NCBI GenBank assembly: GCA_038123715.1
Contig: JAYPAN010000013.1
Location: forward strand, 1-47,336
Direction: 5' to 3'
DNA: 47,336 bases
Source: JAYPAN01 sp038123715
GTDB lineage: Bacteria; Pseudomonadota; Alphaproteobacteria; RS24
Both the position numbers and the translations under genes were made by a program. Positions 31,269 through 37,990 of this stretch are shown here, piece after piece; the first letter of the stretch is position 1; each line of letters opens with the position of its first letter. The notes beneath the pieces were generated by a model. It was given only the letters and a program-made list of their open reading frames with translations, was not told the origin of the DNA and searched no databases.

Positions 31269-31685
31269 CTATGCGCGAAGCCAGCCCATCAGCACAATGT
31301 TTTTTGCATCATCAAGCTCAATATCCAATCGCAAGAGCCGGTCGCCCATGCAGGGGCCGGCAAAGCACTGGCCGGTGCCATCAAAAATGGCGCCATGCGC
31401 CGAGCAGACCAGCGCCGCGCCATTGGCGGTCAAAAACCGGTCGGGGAAGGTTTCAAGCGGCAAAAACAAATGCGGGCAGCGATTGACAAAGCCGCGAAAC
31501 CCTTCCGGCCTGTGCCAGACAATCATGTCGAGGCGTCGCGCCGCGCTGTCGCCATGCAAAACAAAGCCGCGCGCTTCACCCTCTTCAATGTCACTGGCGG
31601 AACAAATTACCGTGCCGGAGGGCGGCAGCCAAATATCCGACGGAAAATCTGCCGGCGCGTTTGGCGACCCTGTTGGGGCGGTCAT
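31269..31685 (-). CDS. Rieske (2Fe-2S) domain protein
   Basis: A 138-residue soluble Rieske protein. The two cluster-binding motifs are visible: Cys-Pro-His in GFVNRCPHLFLPLE and Cys-x2-His in LVCSAHGAIFDGTGQC, followed by CMGDRLLRLDIEL. There is no membrane anchor or oxygenase domain, so it is a ferredoxin-type or assimilatory electron carrier of unknown partner. The start at 31685 is four bases after the EVE gene stop, which ends at 31690. It forms a run with the EVE and YciI genes. Confidence 0.88.
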   Translation of the reverse strand: MTAPTGSPNAPADFPSDIWLPPSGTVICSASDIEEGEARGFVLHGDSAARRLDMIVWHRPEGFRGFVNRCPHLFLPLETFPDRFLTANGAALVCSAHGAIFDGTGQCFAGPCMGDRLLRLDIELDDAKNIVLMGWLRA

Positions 31686-31689
31686 TTTG

Positions 31690-32130
31690 TCAGACAACCG
31701 GCTTGGTGCGTTTCGGGTCAAGCCCGGCCATGGCGCAGACCAATTCCCATTCGGCGGTGCTGACCGGCTGCACGGACAGGCGCGAATTATTGACCAACAC
31801 CATCTCCTCCAGTCTTGGCTCGGCCTTTATCTCGGCCAAAGTCACATGATGCGCCGCCGTTTCCAGCGCCATAATATCAACCATGACGAAGCGGCCTTTC
31901 GGGTCGGTATGGTCGGGATAATGTTCGCGGATAATGCTGACACTGCCCATAATTCGCTTTTCATTGACCGAGTGATAGAAAAACCCGCGATCGCCGATTT
32001 TCATCTGCTTCATATTTTTATTGGCCAGAAAATTGCGAACGCCGTCCCAATGTTCGCCCTTGCGCCCGCGTTTGAGCTGGTCTTGCCAACCCCAAGTATT
32101 CGGTTCCGATTTGAAAAGCCAGAAAGCCAT
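31690..32130 (-). CDS. EVE domain protein
   Basis: A 146-residue EVE-domain protein. The start MAFWLFKSEPNTWGWQDQLKRG, then WDGVRNFLANKNMKQMKIGDRGFFYHS and the middle PRLEEMVLVNNSRLSVQPVSTAEWE are hallmarks of the thymocyte nuclear protein 1 type. EVE domains are PUA-like and bind modified bases in DNA or RNA. GAGGGA precedes the ATG. In Alphaproteobacteria it is usually next to a YciI gene and gpsA, as here. Confidence 0.93.
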   Translation of the reverse strand: MAFWLFKSEPNTWGWQDQLKRGRKGEHWDGVRNFLANKNMKQMKIGDRGFFYHSVNEKRIMGSVSIIREHYPDHTDPKGRFVMVDIMALETAAHHVTLAEIKAEPRLEEMVLVNNSRLSVQPVSTAEWELVCAMAGLDPKRTKPVV

Positions 32131-32155
32131 GAGTCCCTCATTTTCGGTTGCGCCG

Positions 32156-32452
32156 CTACTGCCCGTCCGGTTTGGGCAGGCCGCCCAGCAAATGTTTCCA
32201 CGGATGGATTTCCACCCGGTCGAAAAGGCCGGCCAAGGCGTAAGGGTCTTTGGCCGCCCAATCTTCCGCCGCCTCGCGGCTCGCAACATCCAGCACCAGC
32301 ATAGTGCCAATCATGGTTTCGCCATCCTCGGCGACAAATGGCCCAGCGATTTTGACTTGCGGCGAGGCCAACACATAATTGATATGGGCAGTGCGGTTTT
32401 CAAGCCGCACCTCAATATGGCCCGGCTTGTCCATACAAATTAAACAGAACAT
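32156..32452 (-). CDS. YciI family protein
   Basis: A 98-residue ferredoxin-like-fold protein of the YciI/YCII family. It opens MFCLICMDKPGHIEVRLENRTAHINYV with a conserved His, and continues with GPFVAEDGETMIGTMLVLDVASREAAEDWAAKDPYALAGLFDRVEIHPW containing the second conserved Asp-Pro region. The biochemical role in bacteria is mostly unknown. GGAG precedes the ATG. It is in a run with gpsA upstream and EVE downstream. Confidence 0.92.
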   Translation of the reverse strand: MFCLICMDKPGHIEVRLENRTAHINYVLASPQVKIAGPFVAEDGETMIGTMLVLDVASREAAEDWAAKDPYALAGLFDRVEIHPWKHLLGGLPKPDGQ

Positions 32453-32597
32453 AAATACTCCTTACGCATACAAGCCCATAATCTAGACGGCAAAAGCGGG
32501 CGGCTCAATTGCGCTTTTTCGCAACACCGGCCATTGCCGCGGCCATGTTGCTGAAAATATCTGTGCTGCTCCATATCCACCTGTTTTCTCCGGCCGT

Positions 32598-33623
32598 TTA
32601 TTCTCTGGTCAGCGGGCGCGCCAGCAAGGCGGCGATTGCTTCATCAACCGTGCTGCGCCCGGCCAGAATGGTATCGACCGCCGCGCAAATCGGCATGTCA
32701 AGCGCATGGCGCGCGGCCAATGCCTGCACGGCTTCGGCGCTCATCGCCCCTTCCGAGACGGATTGGCGGGTCGCCAAAATATCAGCCATGGCGCGGCCTT
32801 TGCCCAATTCCACGCCGAGTGAAAAATTGCGCGAGGTCGGGCTGGCACAGGTCAGGATTAGGTCTCCGAGACCCGACAGACCGGCCAGCGTGTCGCGCCG
32901 CGCGCCCAGCGCTTCGCCAAGCCGCGTCATTTCGACAAAGCCGCGCGCCGTGATGGCCGCACGGGCGCTTTCCCCCAGCCCGCGCCCGATAACAATGCCG
33001 CAGGCAATGGCCAGCACATTTTTAATCGCCCCGCCAATTTCTGCGCCAATCACATCATTGGCGGCATAAGGCCGGAAATGGGCTGTGCCGAGGCGGGCGG
33101 CGAGTGTTTCGGCGATTGCCATATCATGCGCTGCCAATGTCACCGCTGTCGGCAAATCGCGCGCGACATCGGCGGCAAAGCTGGGGCCGGATAAAACCGC
33201 AATGCGGCTTTCATCGACATAATCAGCGGCCAGTTGCGACATGAAATTCAGCTTGCCGCGCTCAATGCCCTTGGCGCATAAAACAAGCATGGCGTTATCG
33301 GCCAGCAGCTCCGCCAGTTCGGCCAGCACCGGTCGTAAAAACTGGGCCGGCACAACCAGCAAGACAATGGTGCATTCGGCCAGCTCGGCCAATTGCGTGG
33401 TGGCCTTGATATTGGGCGGTAAATCAACATTGGGCAGGAAAACCGGATTTTGCCGGTCAGCATTTATCGCTTGCGCGGTTTCTTCTTCATGCGCCCACAG
33501 CATAAGCGGCGGAGCGGCCTCGCCGGTTGTATGCTGCGCCATCACACAGGCCAGCGCGGTTCCCCAAGCGCCTGCCCCGACAATACCGATACGCCTGTTG
33601 TCGATAGTGGAATGATTTGCCAT
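32598..33623 (-). CDS. gpsA: NAD(P)-dependent glycerol-3-phosphate dehydrogenase
   Basis: A 341-residue enzyme that reduces dihydroxyacetone phosphate to sn-glycerol-3-phosphate for phospholipid synthesis. RIGIVGAGAWGTALA is the NAD(P)-binding loop (residues 11-25). VLCAKGIERG, VLSGPSFAADVARDLPTAV, the catalytic-lysine segment GGAIKNVLAIACGIVIG and GLSGLGDLILTCASPTSRNFSLG are all conserved. The ATG at 33623 follows CGGGGGACAA; a longer frame to 33761 has no support. Confidence 0.95.
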   Translation of the reverse strand: MANHSTIDNRRIGIVGAGAWGTALACVMAQHTTGEAAPPLMLWAHEEETAQAINADRQNPVFLPNVDLPPNIKATTQLAELAECTIVLLVVPAQFLRPVLAELAELLADNAMLVLCAKGIERGKLNFMSQLAADYVDESRIAVLSGPSFAADVARDLPTAVTLAAHDMAIAETLAARLGTAHFRPYAANDVIGAEIGGAIKNVLAIACGIVIGRGLGESARAAITARGFVEMTRLGEALGARRDTLAGLSGLGDLILTCASPTSRNFSLGVELGKGRAMADILATRQSVSEGAMSAEAVQALAARHALDMPICAAVDTILAGRSTVDEAIAALLARPLTRE

Positions 33624-33763
33624 TTGTCCCCCGTGCCGCCCGATTGTGCCGCGCCTCCTGTCGATTGATAGCGGTCTGCGGCGCAACTGGCAATAGAGTG
33701 GCGCAAAACCATTTGACCGGTGACGCCGGAAATGCGTCAGAAAATGGCCGCATGTGAACAAAA

Positions 33764-33785
33764 TGAATAATTTATTGATTATTCA
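33764..33785. promoter_or_regulatory. 22-bp operator-like palindrome upstream of the TetR gene
   Basis: TGAATAAT-N6-ATTATTCA, 8-bp arms, 26 bp before the regulator's ATG. The same outline, TGAATAA-N8-TTATTCA, occurs at 34650-34671 before the small membrane-protein gene. This supports binding by the TetR-family protein encoded between them. Confidence 0.65.
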
Positions 33786-33810
33786 CTGTTAGGTGATTTA
33801 TCTTGGGCAA

Positions 33811-34464
33811 ATGAGTGAGTTGGATGGAAAGCGCGAGAAAATCATCGGCGCGGCAGTCAATCGGTTCAGCCATTATGGCTATGGCAAGACCACGATAGCG
33901 GATTTGGCTGGCGATTGCGCCATGTCGTCGGGCAATATATACCGGTTTTTCAAAGGTAAAATTGATATTGCGGTGGAAATTGCCCGCCGCGAAGCCTTGT
34001 CGGCGGTGGAAATCCTTGAGGCTATTCTCGAATGTCCCTATCGCGATTCCTCGCAAAGGCTGGTGGATTTGGTGTTTGCCGATTTGCGCTACACTTATCA
34101 TTTGCTCGCCAATGAGCCGAAAAAGCTGGAGCTGGCGCAAGTGGTGATGCAGGAAAGGCCGCATTTTCAGATTGAAAGCCTGCGCCGCGAACGCCGCGCC
34201 CTGCAACGTATTTTGAAGGAAGGCGTGGCTGCCGGCGAGTTTCAGATTGACAATATCGCCCATACGACAACCGCGCTGCATGCGGCGACATTGAAATATC
34301 GCTACGCGCAATTATTCACCAATCAGACATTGGACGAGCTGGAGCGCGAGCTGGCGCATGTGCTGACGCTTGTTTTGCGGGGGCTGAAGGCGCGCCCTGC
34401 CGCCAATGCCAGTGATATTGTCGCCGTGCCGACCAGCGCCGAGAGTTTCCGCCAAAAAGCCTGA
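33811..34464 (+). CDS. TetR-family transcriptional regulator
   Basis: A 217-residue repressor-type regulator. Residues about 5-50 are the TetR DNA-binding domain (KREKIIGAAVNRFSHYGYGKTTIADLAGDCAMSSGNIYRFFKGKIDIAVEIARRE), with the helix-turn-helix near 27-46. The C-terminal ligand and dimer domain is helical and unassigned. The start at 33811 is preferred over a GTG at 33793. A 22-bp palindrome lies just upstream and a matching one lies before the next gene, so it probably controls itself and the small membrane-protein gene. It is inserted between gpsA and tsaD. Confidence 0.9.
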   Translation: MSELDGKREKIIGAAVNRFSHYGYGKTTIADLAGDCAMSSGNIYRFFKGKIDIAVEIARREALSAVEILEAILECPYRDSSQRLVDLVFADLRYTYHLLANEPKKLELAQVVMQERPHFQIESLRRERRALQRILKEGVAAGEFQIDNIAHTTTALHAATLKYRYAQLFTNQTLDELERELAHVLTLVLRGLKARPAANASDIVAVPTSAESFRQKA

Positions 34465-34649
34465 CGCCGGATTGGGGCGCATTCTCATCCAAATCCGAAA
34501 AAATATCAATTTGCGTGACGGATTTCCGCCAACGCAGCGTTTTATGAGTATATCAGGACGGATGAAAGGTTGTTTTCACCCGCCAAGCTGGTAAATATAC
34601 ATTATTTTTCAATGGCTTGGCTGGTTCACAAAAAATTCATAAAAAATAA

Positions 34650-34671
34650 TGAATAAAATTGAAATTATTCA
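34650..34671. promoter_or_regulatory. 22-bp operator-like palindrome before the small membrane-protein gene
   Basis: TGAATAA-N8-TTATTCA, 7-bp arms, abutting the -35 box (34672). A further half-site TTATTCA lies at 34680-34686 inside the promoter spacer. It matches the palindrome at 33764-33785 in both sequence and length. Confidence 0.65.
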
Positions 34672-34700
34672 TTGTTTTTTTATTCATCTTGCCCTATATA
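34672..34700 (+). promoter_or_regulatory. Sigma-70-type promoter of the small membrane-protein gene
   Basis: TTGTTT (34672-34677), a 17-base spacer and TATATA (34695-34700). Transcription would start about 34707. The TetR-type operator touches the -35 box, so repression by occlusion is expected. Confidence 0.65.
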
Positions 34701-34708
34701 GTAGTTGT

Positions 34709-34724
34709 GACATTGAGAAATGTC
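34709..34724 (+). other. 5'-UTR hairpin with GAGA tetraloop
   Basis: GACATT-GAGA-AATGTC is a perfect 6-bp stem capped by a GNRA-type tetraloop, placed at the predicted 5' end of the transcript. Such 5' hairpins often protect mRNAs from decay; that role is inferred. Confidence 0.5.
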
Positions 34725-34756
34725 CTCCCGAAACCTAAACCATGTGAGATATGACC

Positions 34757-34879
34757 ATGAGCAAGTATTTCAAAGAAATTAACCGGTACATCGACGCTCC
34801 CGCCGTTGTATCTGTTCTGCTTGCTATTTACGGCGTGGCACTTGTCACCCGCACTGTTGCAGGCGTTACGATATTCTAA
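34757..34879 (+). CDS. Small single-span membrane protein, 40 residues
   Basis: A short reading frame beginning MSKYFKEINRYIDAPAVVS. It has a charged, amphipathic N-terminus of about 13 residues and one hydrophobic helix (about 14-33, VVSVLLAIYGVALVTRT), and ends GVTIF. I do not recognise a family. Codon choice differs from its neighbours and resembles highly expressed genes (GTT, TCT, GCT, CTT, ACT). GTGAGAT gives a ribosome site eight bases before the ATG at 34757; an in-frame ATG at 34751 would add Met-Thr. It has its own promoter, operator, 5' hairpin and terminator, which argues that it is real and probably abundant. Confidence 0.65.
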   Translation: MSKYFKEINRYIDAPAVVSVLLAIYGVALVTRTVAGVTIF

Positions 34880-34990
34880 CGTTGGGTCCCTCCCCCCAGC
34901 GGAAGATTGGGTGCCCCTCCCTCCCTTAAGCACCCAGGCCTAAAGGCCAAACTGGCACCGGTGGACCCTCCCCCATCGGTGCTTTTTTTT
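34880..34990 (+). ncRNA. Structured 3' RNA with three CCCTCCC-loop hairpins (cuckoo/CcsR-like sRNA candidate)
   Basis: Directly after the small gene's stop come three hairpins with C-rich loops. Hairpin 1 pairs CGTTGGG (34880-34886) with CCCAGCG (34895-34901), loop TCCCTCCC. Hairpin 2 pairs TGGGTGC (34908-34914) with GCACCCA (34930-34936), loop CCCTCCCTCCCTTAA. Hairpin 3 is the terminator, GCACCGGTGG (34955-34964) with CCATCGGTGC (34973-34982), loop ACCCTCCC, then eight T. A small GGCC-TAAA-GGCC hairpin sits between 2 and 3. CCUCC is complementary to Shine-Dalgarno sequences. Alphaproteobacterial cuckoo/CcsR small RNAs show the same design and are often processed from the 3' UTR of a small-protein mRNA. 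Function here is inferred. Confidence 0.65.
34955..34990 (+). terminator. Rho-independent terminator of the small-protein/sRNA transcript
   Basis: A 10-bp stem with one G-U pair, an 8-base loop ACCCTCCC, and eight T residues (34983-34990). It ends plus-strand transcription before the convergent tsaD gene. Confidence 0.88.
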
Positions 34991-35024
34991 GGAAAATTGA
35001 AAAAATACAGGCAAAAATGAACGG

Positions 35025-36110
35025 CTAGGCGCCGATTTCAGTCAGCGGCCAGCGCGCCTTTGCCGCCACGCCCTGCCCAAAGTTCGGCATGTCAGCACCG
35101 GCCAGACGTTCGGCACCGGCCCAGGCAATCATGGCCGCATTGTCAGTGCAAAGGGCGGGCGGTGCGACGGCCAGCGAAAACCCGGCCGCTTTCGCTTCCT
35201 CCTGCAAGCGCCCGCGCAAGGCCTGATTGGCCGCCACGCCGCCAGCCACCACAAAGCGATAGCCGCCGACAGACTCTTTGTTATGCGTGTCGGCAAAGCG
35301 CTGCATGGCATGGCAAGTGCGGTCGGCCAGACAATCAAGCACCGCCGCCTGAAAGCTGGCCGATAAATCGGCAATATGGCTGTCTGTAAGCGGCTGGCAT
35401 TGCTCGGCTTGATGGCGCAGCGCCGTTTTCAGGCCGGAAAAGGAGAAATCATAGGGAATATCGGCTTCCCGCGTCAGCGGACGCGGCAGCGCAAAGGCTT
35501 GCGGATTGCCTTGTTGGGCTTGTTTTTCAATCTCCGGCCCGCCGGGATAGCCCAGCCCCATCAGCTTGGCCGCCTTGTCAAACGCCTCGCCAACCGCATC
35601 ATCGCGGGTTGCACCATATTCGGTGTATTGACCAAGGCCGGTCACTTCAAGCAATTGGCAATGGCCGCCGGAGACCAGCAGCAATAAATAGGGAAAGGGC
35701 ATTGGCGCAACAAGCCTTATGGTCAGCGCATGACCTTCCAAATGGTTAATGCCGATAAAGGGCAGACCGGCACCCAGCGCCAGCGCCTTGCCAAGCGTCA
35801 GACCGACCAGCACGCCGCCTATCAGCCCCGGCCCTGCGGTCGCCGCAATCGCGTCCATATCGCCCAGCTGCATCTCTGCCGCCGCCAACGCCTCGGCCAC
35901 CAGCCGGTCAAGATGGTCAATATGGGCGCGTGCCGCCAGTTCCGGCACAACACCGCCATAGGGCGCATGCATGTCAATTTGGCTCAGCACCAGATTGGCC
36001 AACACCTCGCCCTTGCCGCTTGCCGCGCGGCGCACAATCGCTACCGCCGTCTCATCGCAGCTTGTTTCAAGGCCGAGTATGGTGTGCGTATCTGTCATCG
36101 CCTCTGTCAT
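35025..36110 (-). CDS. tsaD: tRNA N6-threonylcarbamoyladenosine transferase TsaD
   Basis: A 361-residue Kae1/Qri7-family ATPase that transfers threonylcarbamoyl to A37 of ANN-decoding tRNAs. ILGLETSCDETAVAIV is the N-terminal nucleotide-binding strand. GINHLEGHALTIRL supplies the metal-binding His123 and His127. LLVSGGHCQLLEV, DDAVGEAFDKAAKLMGLGYPGGPEIEK and FVVAGGVAANQALRGRL are all family landmarks. Starts at 36110 and 36098 are both plausible; 36110 is given. It is divergent from hemC, the usual arrangement in Alphaproteobacteria. Confidence 0.96.
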   Translation of the reverse strand: MTEAMTDTHTILGLETSCDETAVAIVRRAASGKGEVLANLVLSQIDMHAPYGGVVPELAARAHIDHLDRLVAEALAAAEMQLGDMDAIAATAGPGLIGGVLVGLTLGKALALGAGLPFIGINHLEGHALTIRLVAPMPFPYLLLLVSGGHCQLLEVTGLGQYTEYGATRDDAVGEAFDKAAKLMGLGYPGGPEIEKQAQQGNPQAFALPRPLTREADIPYDFSFSGLKTALRHQAEQCQPLTDSHIADLSASFQAAVLDCLADRTCHAMQRFADTHNKESVGGYRFVVAGGVAANQALRGRLQEEAKAAGFSLAVAPPALCTDNAAMIAWAGAERLAGADMPNFGQGVAAKARWPLTEIGA

Positions 36111-36244
36111 CACTTCTGCCTTAGCCCAATTTTGGTTTCCCGCCAAGCGGTCTCACAAAGCCGCACCCCGACGCCTCGGCAATTGACCGGCACTGGCAAA
36201 CGCGCCATATAGGAGAGCCTTTAACAGCAAGAGCAGAGCAGAAA

Positions 36245-37186
36245 TTGGACAGGATATTGCATATTGGCACGCGCGCTTCGCCCTTGGCACTGGCGCAAAC
36301 GGAAATTGTGCGCGCGGCTTTGGCGGCGGCGCATGATTGGCCATCAGATTATCTGCAAATAAAAGAAATTGTTACGCGCGGCGATAAAAACCTGTCTGTG
36401 CCTTTGGCCGAAATTGGCGGAAAGGGTCTGTTCACCGAAGAGCTGGATGAAGGCTTGCGCACCGGTGATATAGATTTCGCCGTTCATTCGCTGAAAGATT
36501 TGCCGACACAAGACGCGCCGGGGTTGGCAATGGCCGCCATTATGGCGCGCGCGCCCGTCGCTGATGCCCTTATTGTTCATCCCAATCTTGAGGCAAGCTC
36601 GCTTGACGCCCTGCCACCTAAGGCGCGTATCGGCACATCGTCTTTGCGGCGCAAGGCACAATTGCTGCATCATCGTCCGGATTTTGAAATTGTGCCATTG
36701 CGCGGCAATGTCGGCACAAGGCTGAAAAAGCTCGAAACCGAAAATCTGGCGGCGACATTGCTGGCCGAGGCCGGTTTGCACAGGCTGGCGCTAACCCCGC
36801 CCAATAAGGTGATTTTATCGCCTTACATTATATTGCCCGCCGCCGCGCAAGGGGCGCTGGCCATTCAATGCCGCAGCGATGACACTTATATGCGCGAGGC
36901 GCTGCACCCATTGCATTGCGCGCAGACTGCCGCTTGCGTCGCCGGTGAGCGCGCCTTGCTGGCCGGGCTGGACGGCTCCTGCCGCACACCGATTGCCGCG
37001 CTGGCTGTCATTGAGGCCAATAAGATAAAAATGCAAGCCCGCCTGCTGGCCGAAAATGGCTCGGATATATGCACCGCCACCGGTCATTGCCCGATTGACG
37101 CGACAGAAGCGGCACAATTGGGTGCGACGCTGGCGCAGGACATGAAAGCCCGCGCCCCCCATTTAATGCCCAAAGGTGCGGCGTGA
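36245..37186 (+). CDS. hemC: Porphobilinogen deaminase (hydroxymethylbilane synthase)
   Basis: A 313-residue enzyme that joins four porphobilinogens into hydroxymethylbilane for heme synthesis. ILHIGTRASPLALAQTEIV opens the protein. IGGKGLFTEELDEGLRTGDIDFAVHSLKDLPT, GTSSLRRKAQLL and LRGNVGTRLKKL hold the active-site Asp and Arg residues. LAGLDGSCRTPIAALA has the cofactor-binding Cys246. The start codon appears to be TTG at 36245, since no in-frame ATG or GTG lies close upstream of the conserved beginning. The stop overlaps hemD (TGATG). Confidence 0.95.
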   Translation: MDRILHIGTRASPLALAQTEIVRAALAAAHDWPSDYLQIKEIVTRGDKNLSVPLAEIGGKGLFTEELDEGLRTGDIDFAVHSLKDLPTQDAPGLAMAAIMARAPVADALIVHPNLEASSLDALPPKARIGTSSLRRKAQLLHHRPDFEIVPLRGNVGTRLKKLETENLAATLLAEAGLHRLALTPPNKVILSPYIILPAAAQGALAIQCRSDDTYMREALHPLHCAQTAACVAGERALLAGLDGSCRTPIAALAVIEANKIKMQARLLAENGSDICTATGHCPIDATEAAQLGATLAQDMKARAPHLMPKGAA

Positions 37187-37926
37187 TGCGGCTTCTGGTC
37201 ACCAGACCGGAGCCGGATGCCAGCCAATTGGCTGCGCTGGCGGCTGGCGAAGGCCATGATATTGTGCTGTCGCCCTTGACCCATATTGCCCATATCGCCG
37301 CGCCGGATTTCCCCCATGCCGCGCCAAGCGCGATTGCCTTTACCAGCGCCAATGGGGTGCGTGCGCTGGCCGCCACTCCGCCGCCCGACGCAATGGCTGA
37401 TTGGACAATCATGCCCGCCTATGCGGTCGGCCCGCAAACCGGCGAGGCATTGCGCCAATATGGCTGGACAGATATTCGTGTCGGTGGCGGCAATGTCGAA
37501 TTGCTGGCCGCCCGCATTATGGCCGATGAGCCGGACAGCCAAACCCATATTTGGCATATTGTCGGCACGCATCAGGCAGGCCATTTGGTCTCAACCCTGT
37601 CGGAACAGGGCTGTCGGGCGTCATCTGTGCGCGCCTATGAAGCGCAAGCGGCACAAGGTTTCACCGCCGACGCGCAAGCCGCGCTTCTGGGCGGAGAAGT
37701 TGATGGCGTGCTGGTTTATTCCCAACGCAGCGCCGAAATCTTTCTGAGCCTGTGGCAAGCCCTGACCGCCACACCGGATGGCCGCCAAATTGCGCGACCG
37801 CGCATTTTTGCCCTGTCGCCGCAAGTCACCGGCCCATTTGTTGACTGCGGCTGGCAGACCGATGTTGCCGCCCGCCCGGACAGCGCAGGCATGAAAGAGC
37901 TTTTGCGCGCTATGGCAACGGCCTGA
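37186..37926 (+). CDS. hemD: Uroporphyrinogen-III synthase
   Basis: A 246-residue HemD-fold protein that closes and inverts ring D of hydroxymethylbilane. The family is weakly conserved. Visible landmarks are MRLLVTRPEPDASQLAALAAGEGHDIVLSPL, IAFTSANGVRAL, AYAVGPQTGEALRQYGW and VYSQRSAEIFLSLW. Position immediately after hemC with a one-base start-stop overlap (or GTG at 37183) confirms the call. Confidence 0.9.
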   Translation: MRLLVTRPEPDASQLAALAAGEGHDIVLSPLTHIAHIAAPDFPHAAPSAIAFTSANGVRALAATPPPDAMADWTIMPAYAVGPQTGEALRQYGWTDIRVGGGNVELLAARIMADEPDSQTHIWHIVGTHQAGHLVSTLSEQGCRASSVRAYEAQAAQGFTADAQAALLGGEVDGVLVYSQRSAEIFLSLWQALTATPDGRQIARPRIFALSPQVTGPFVDCGWQTDVAARPDSAGMKELLRAMATA

Positions 37927-37990
37927 TACAACCAGCATAAAGAACAGCATTGCCATTGCACCGCCCGCCGAACAGGGTCAAAATAAGCCT

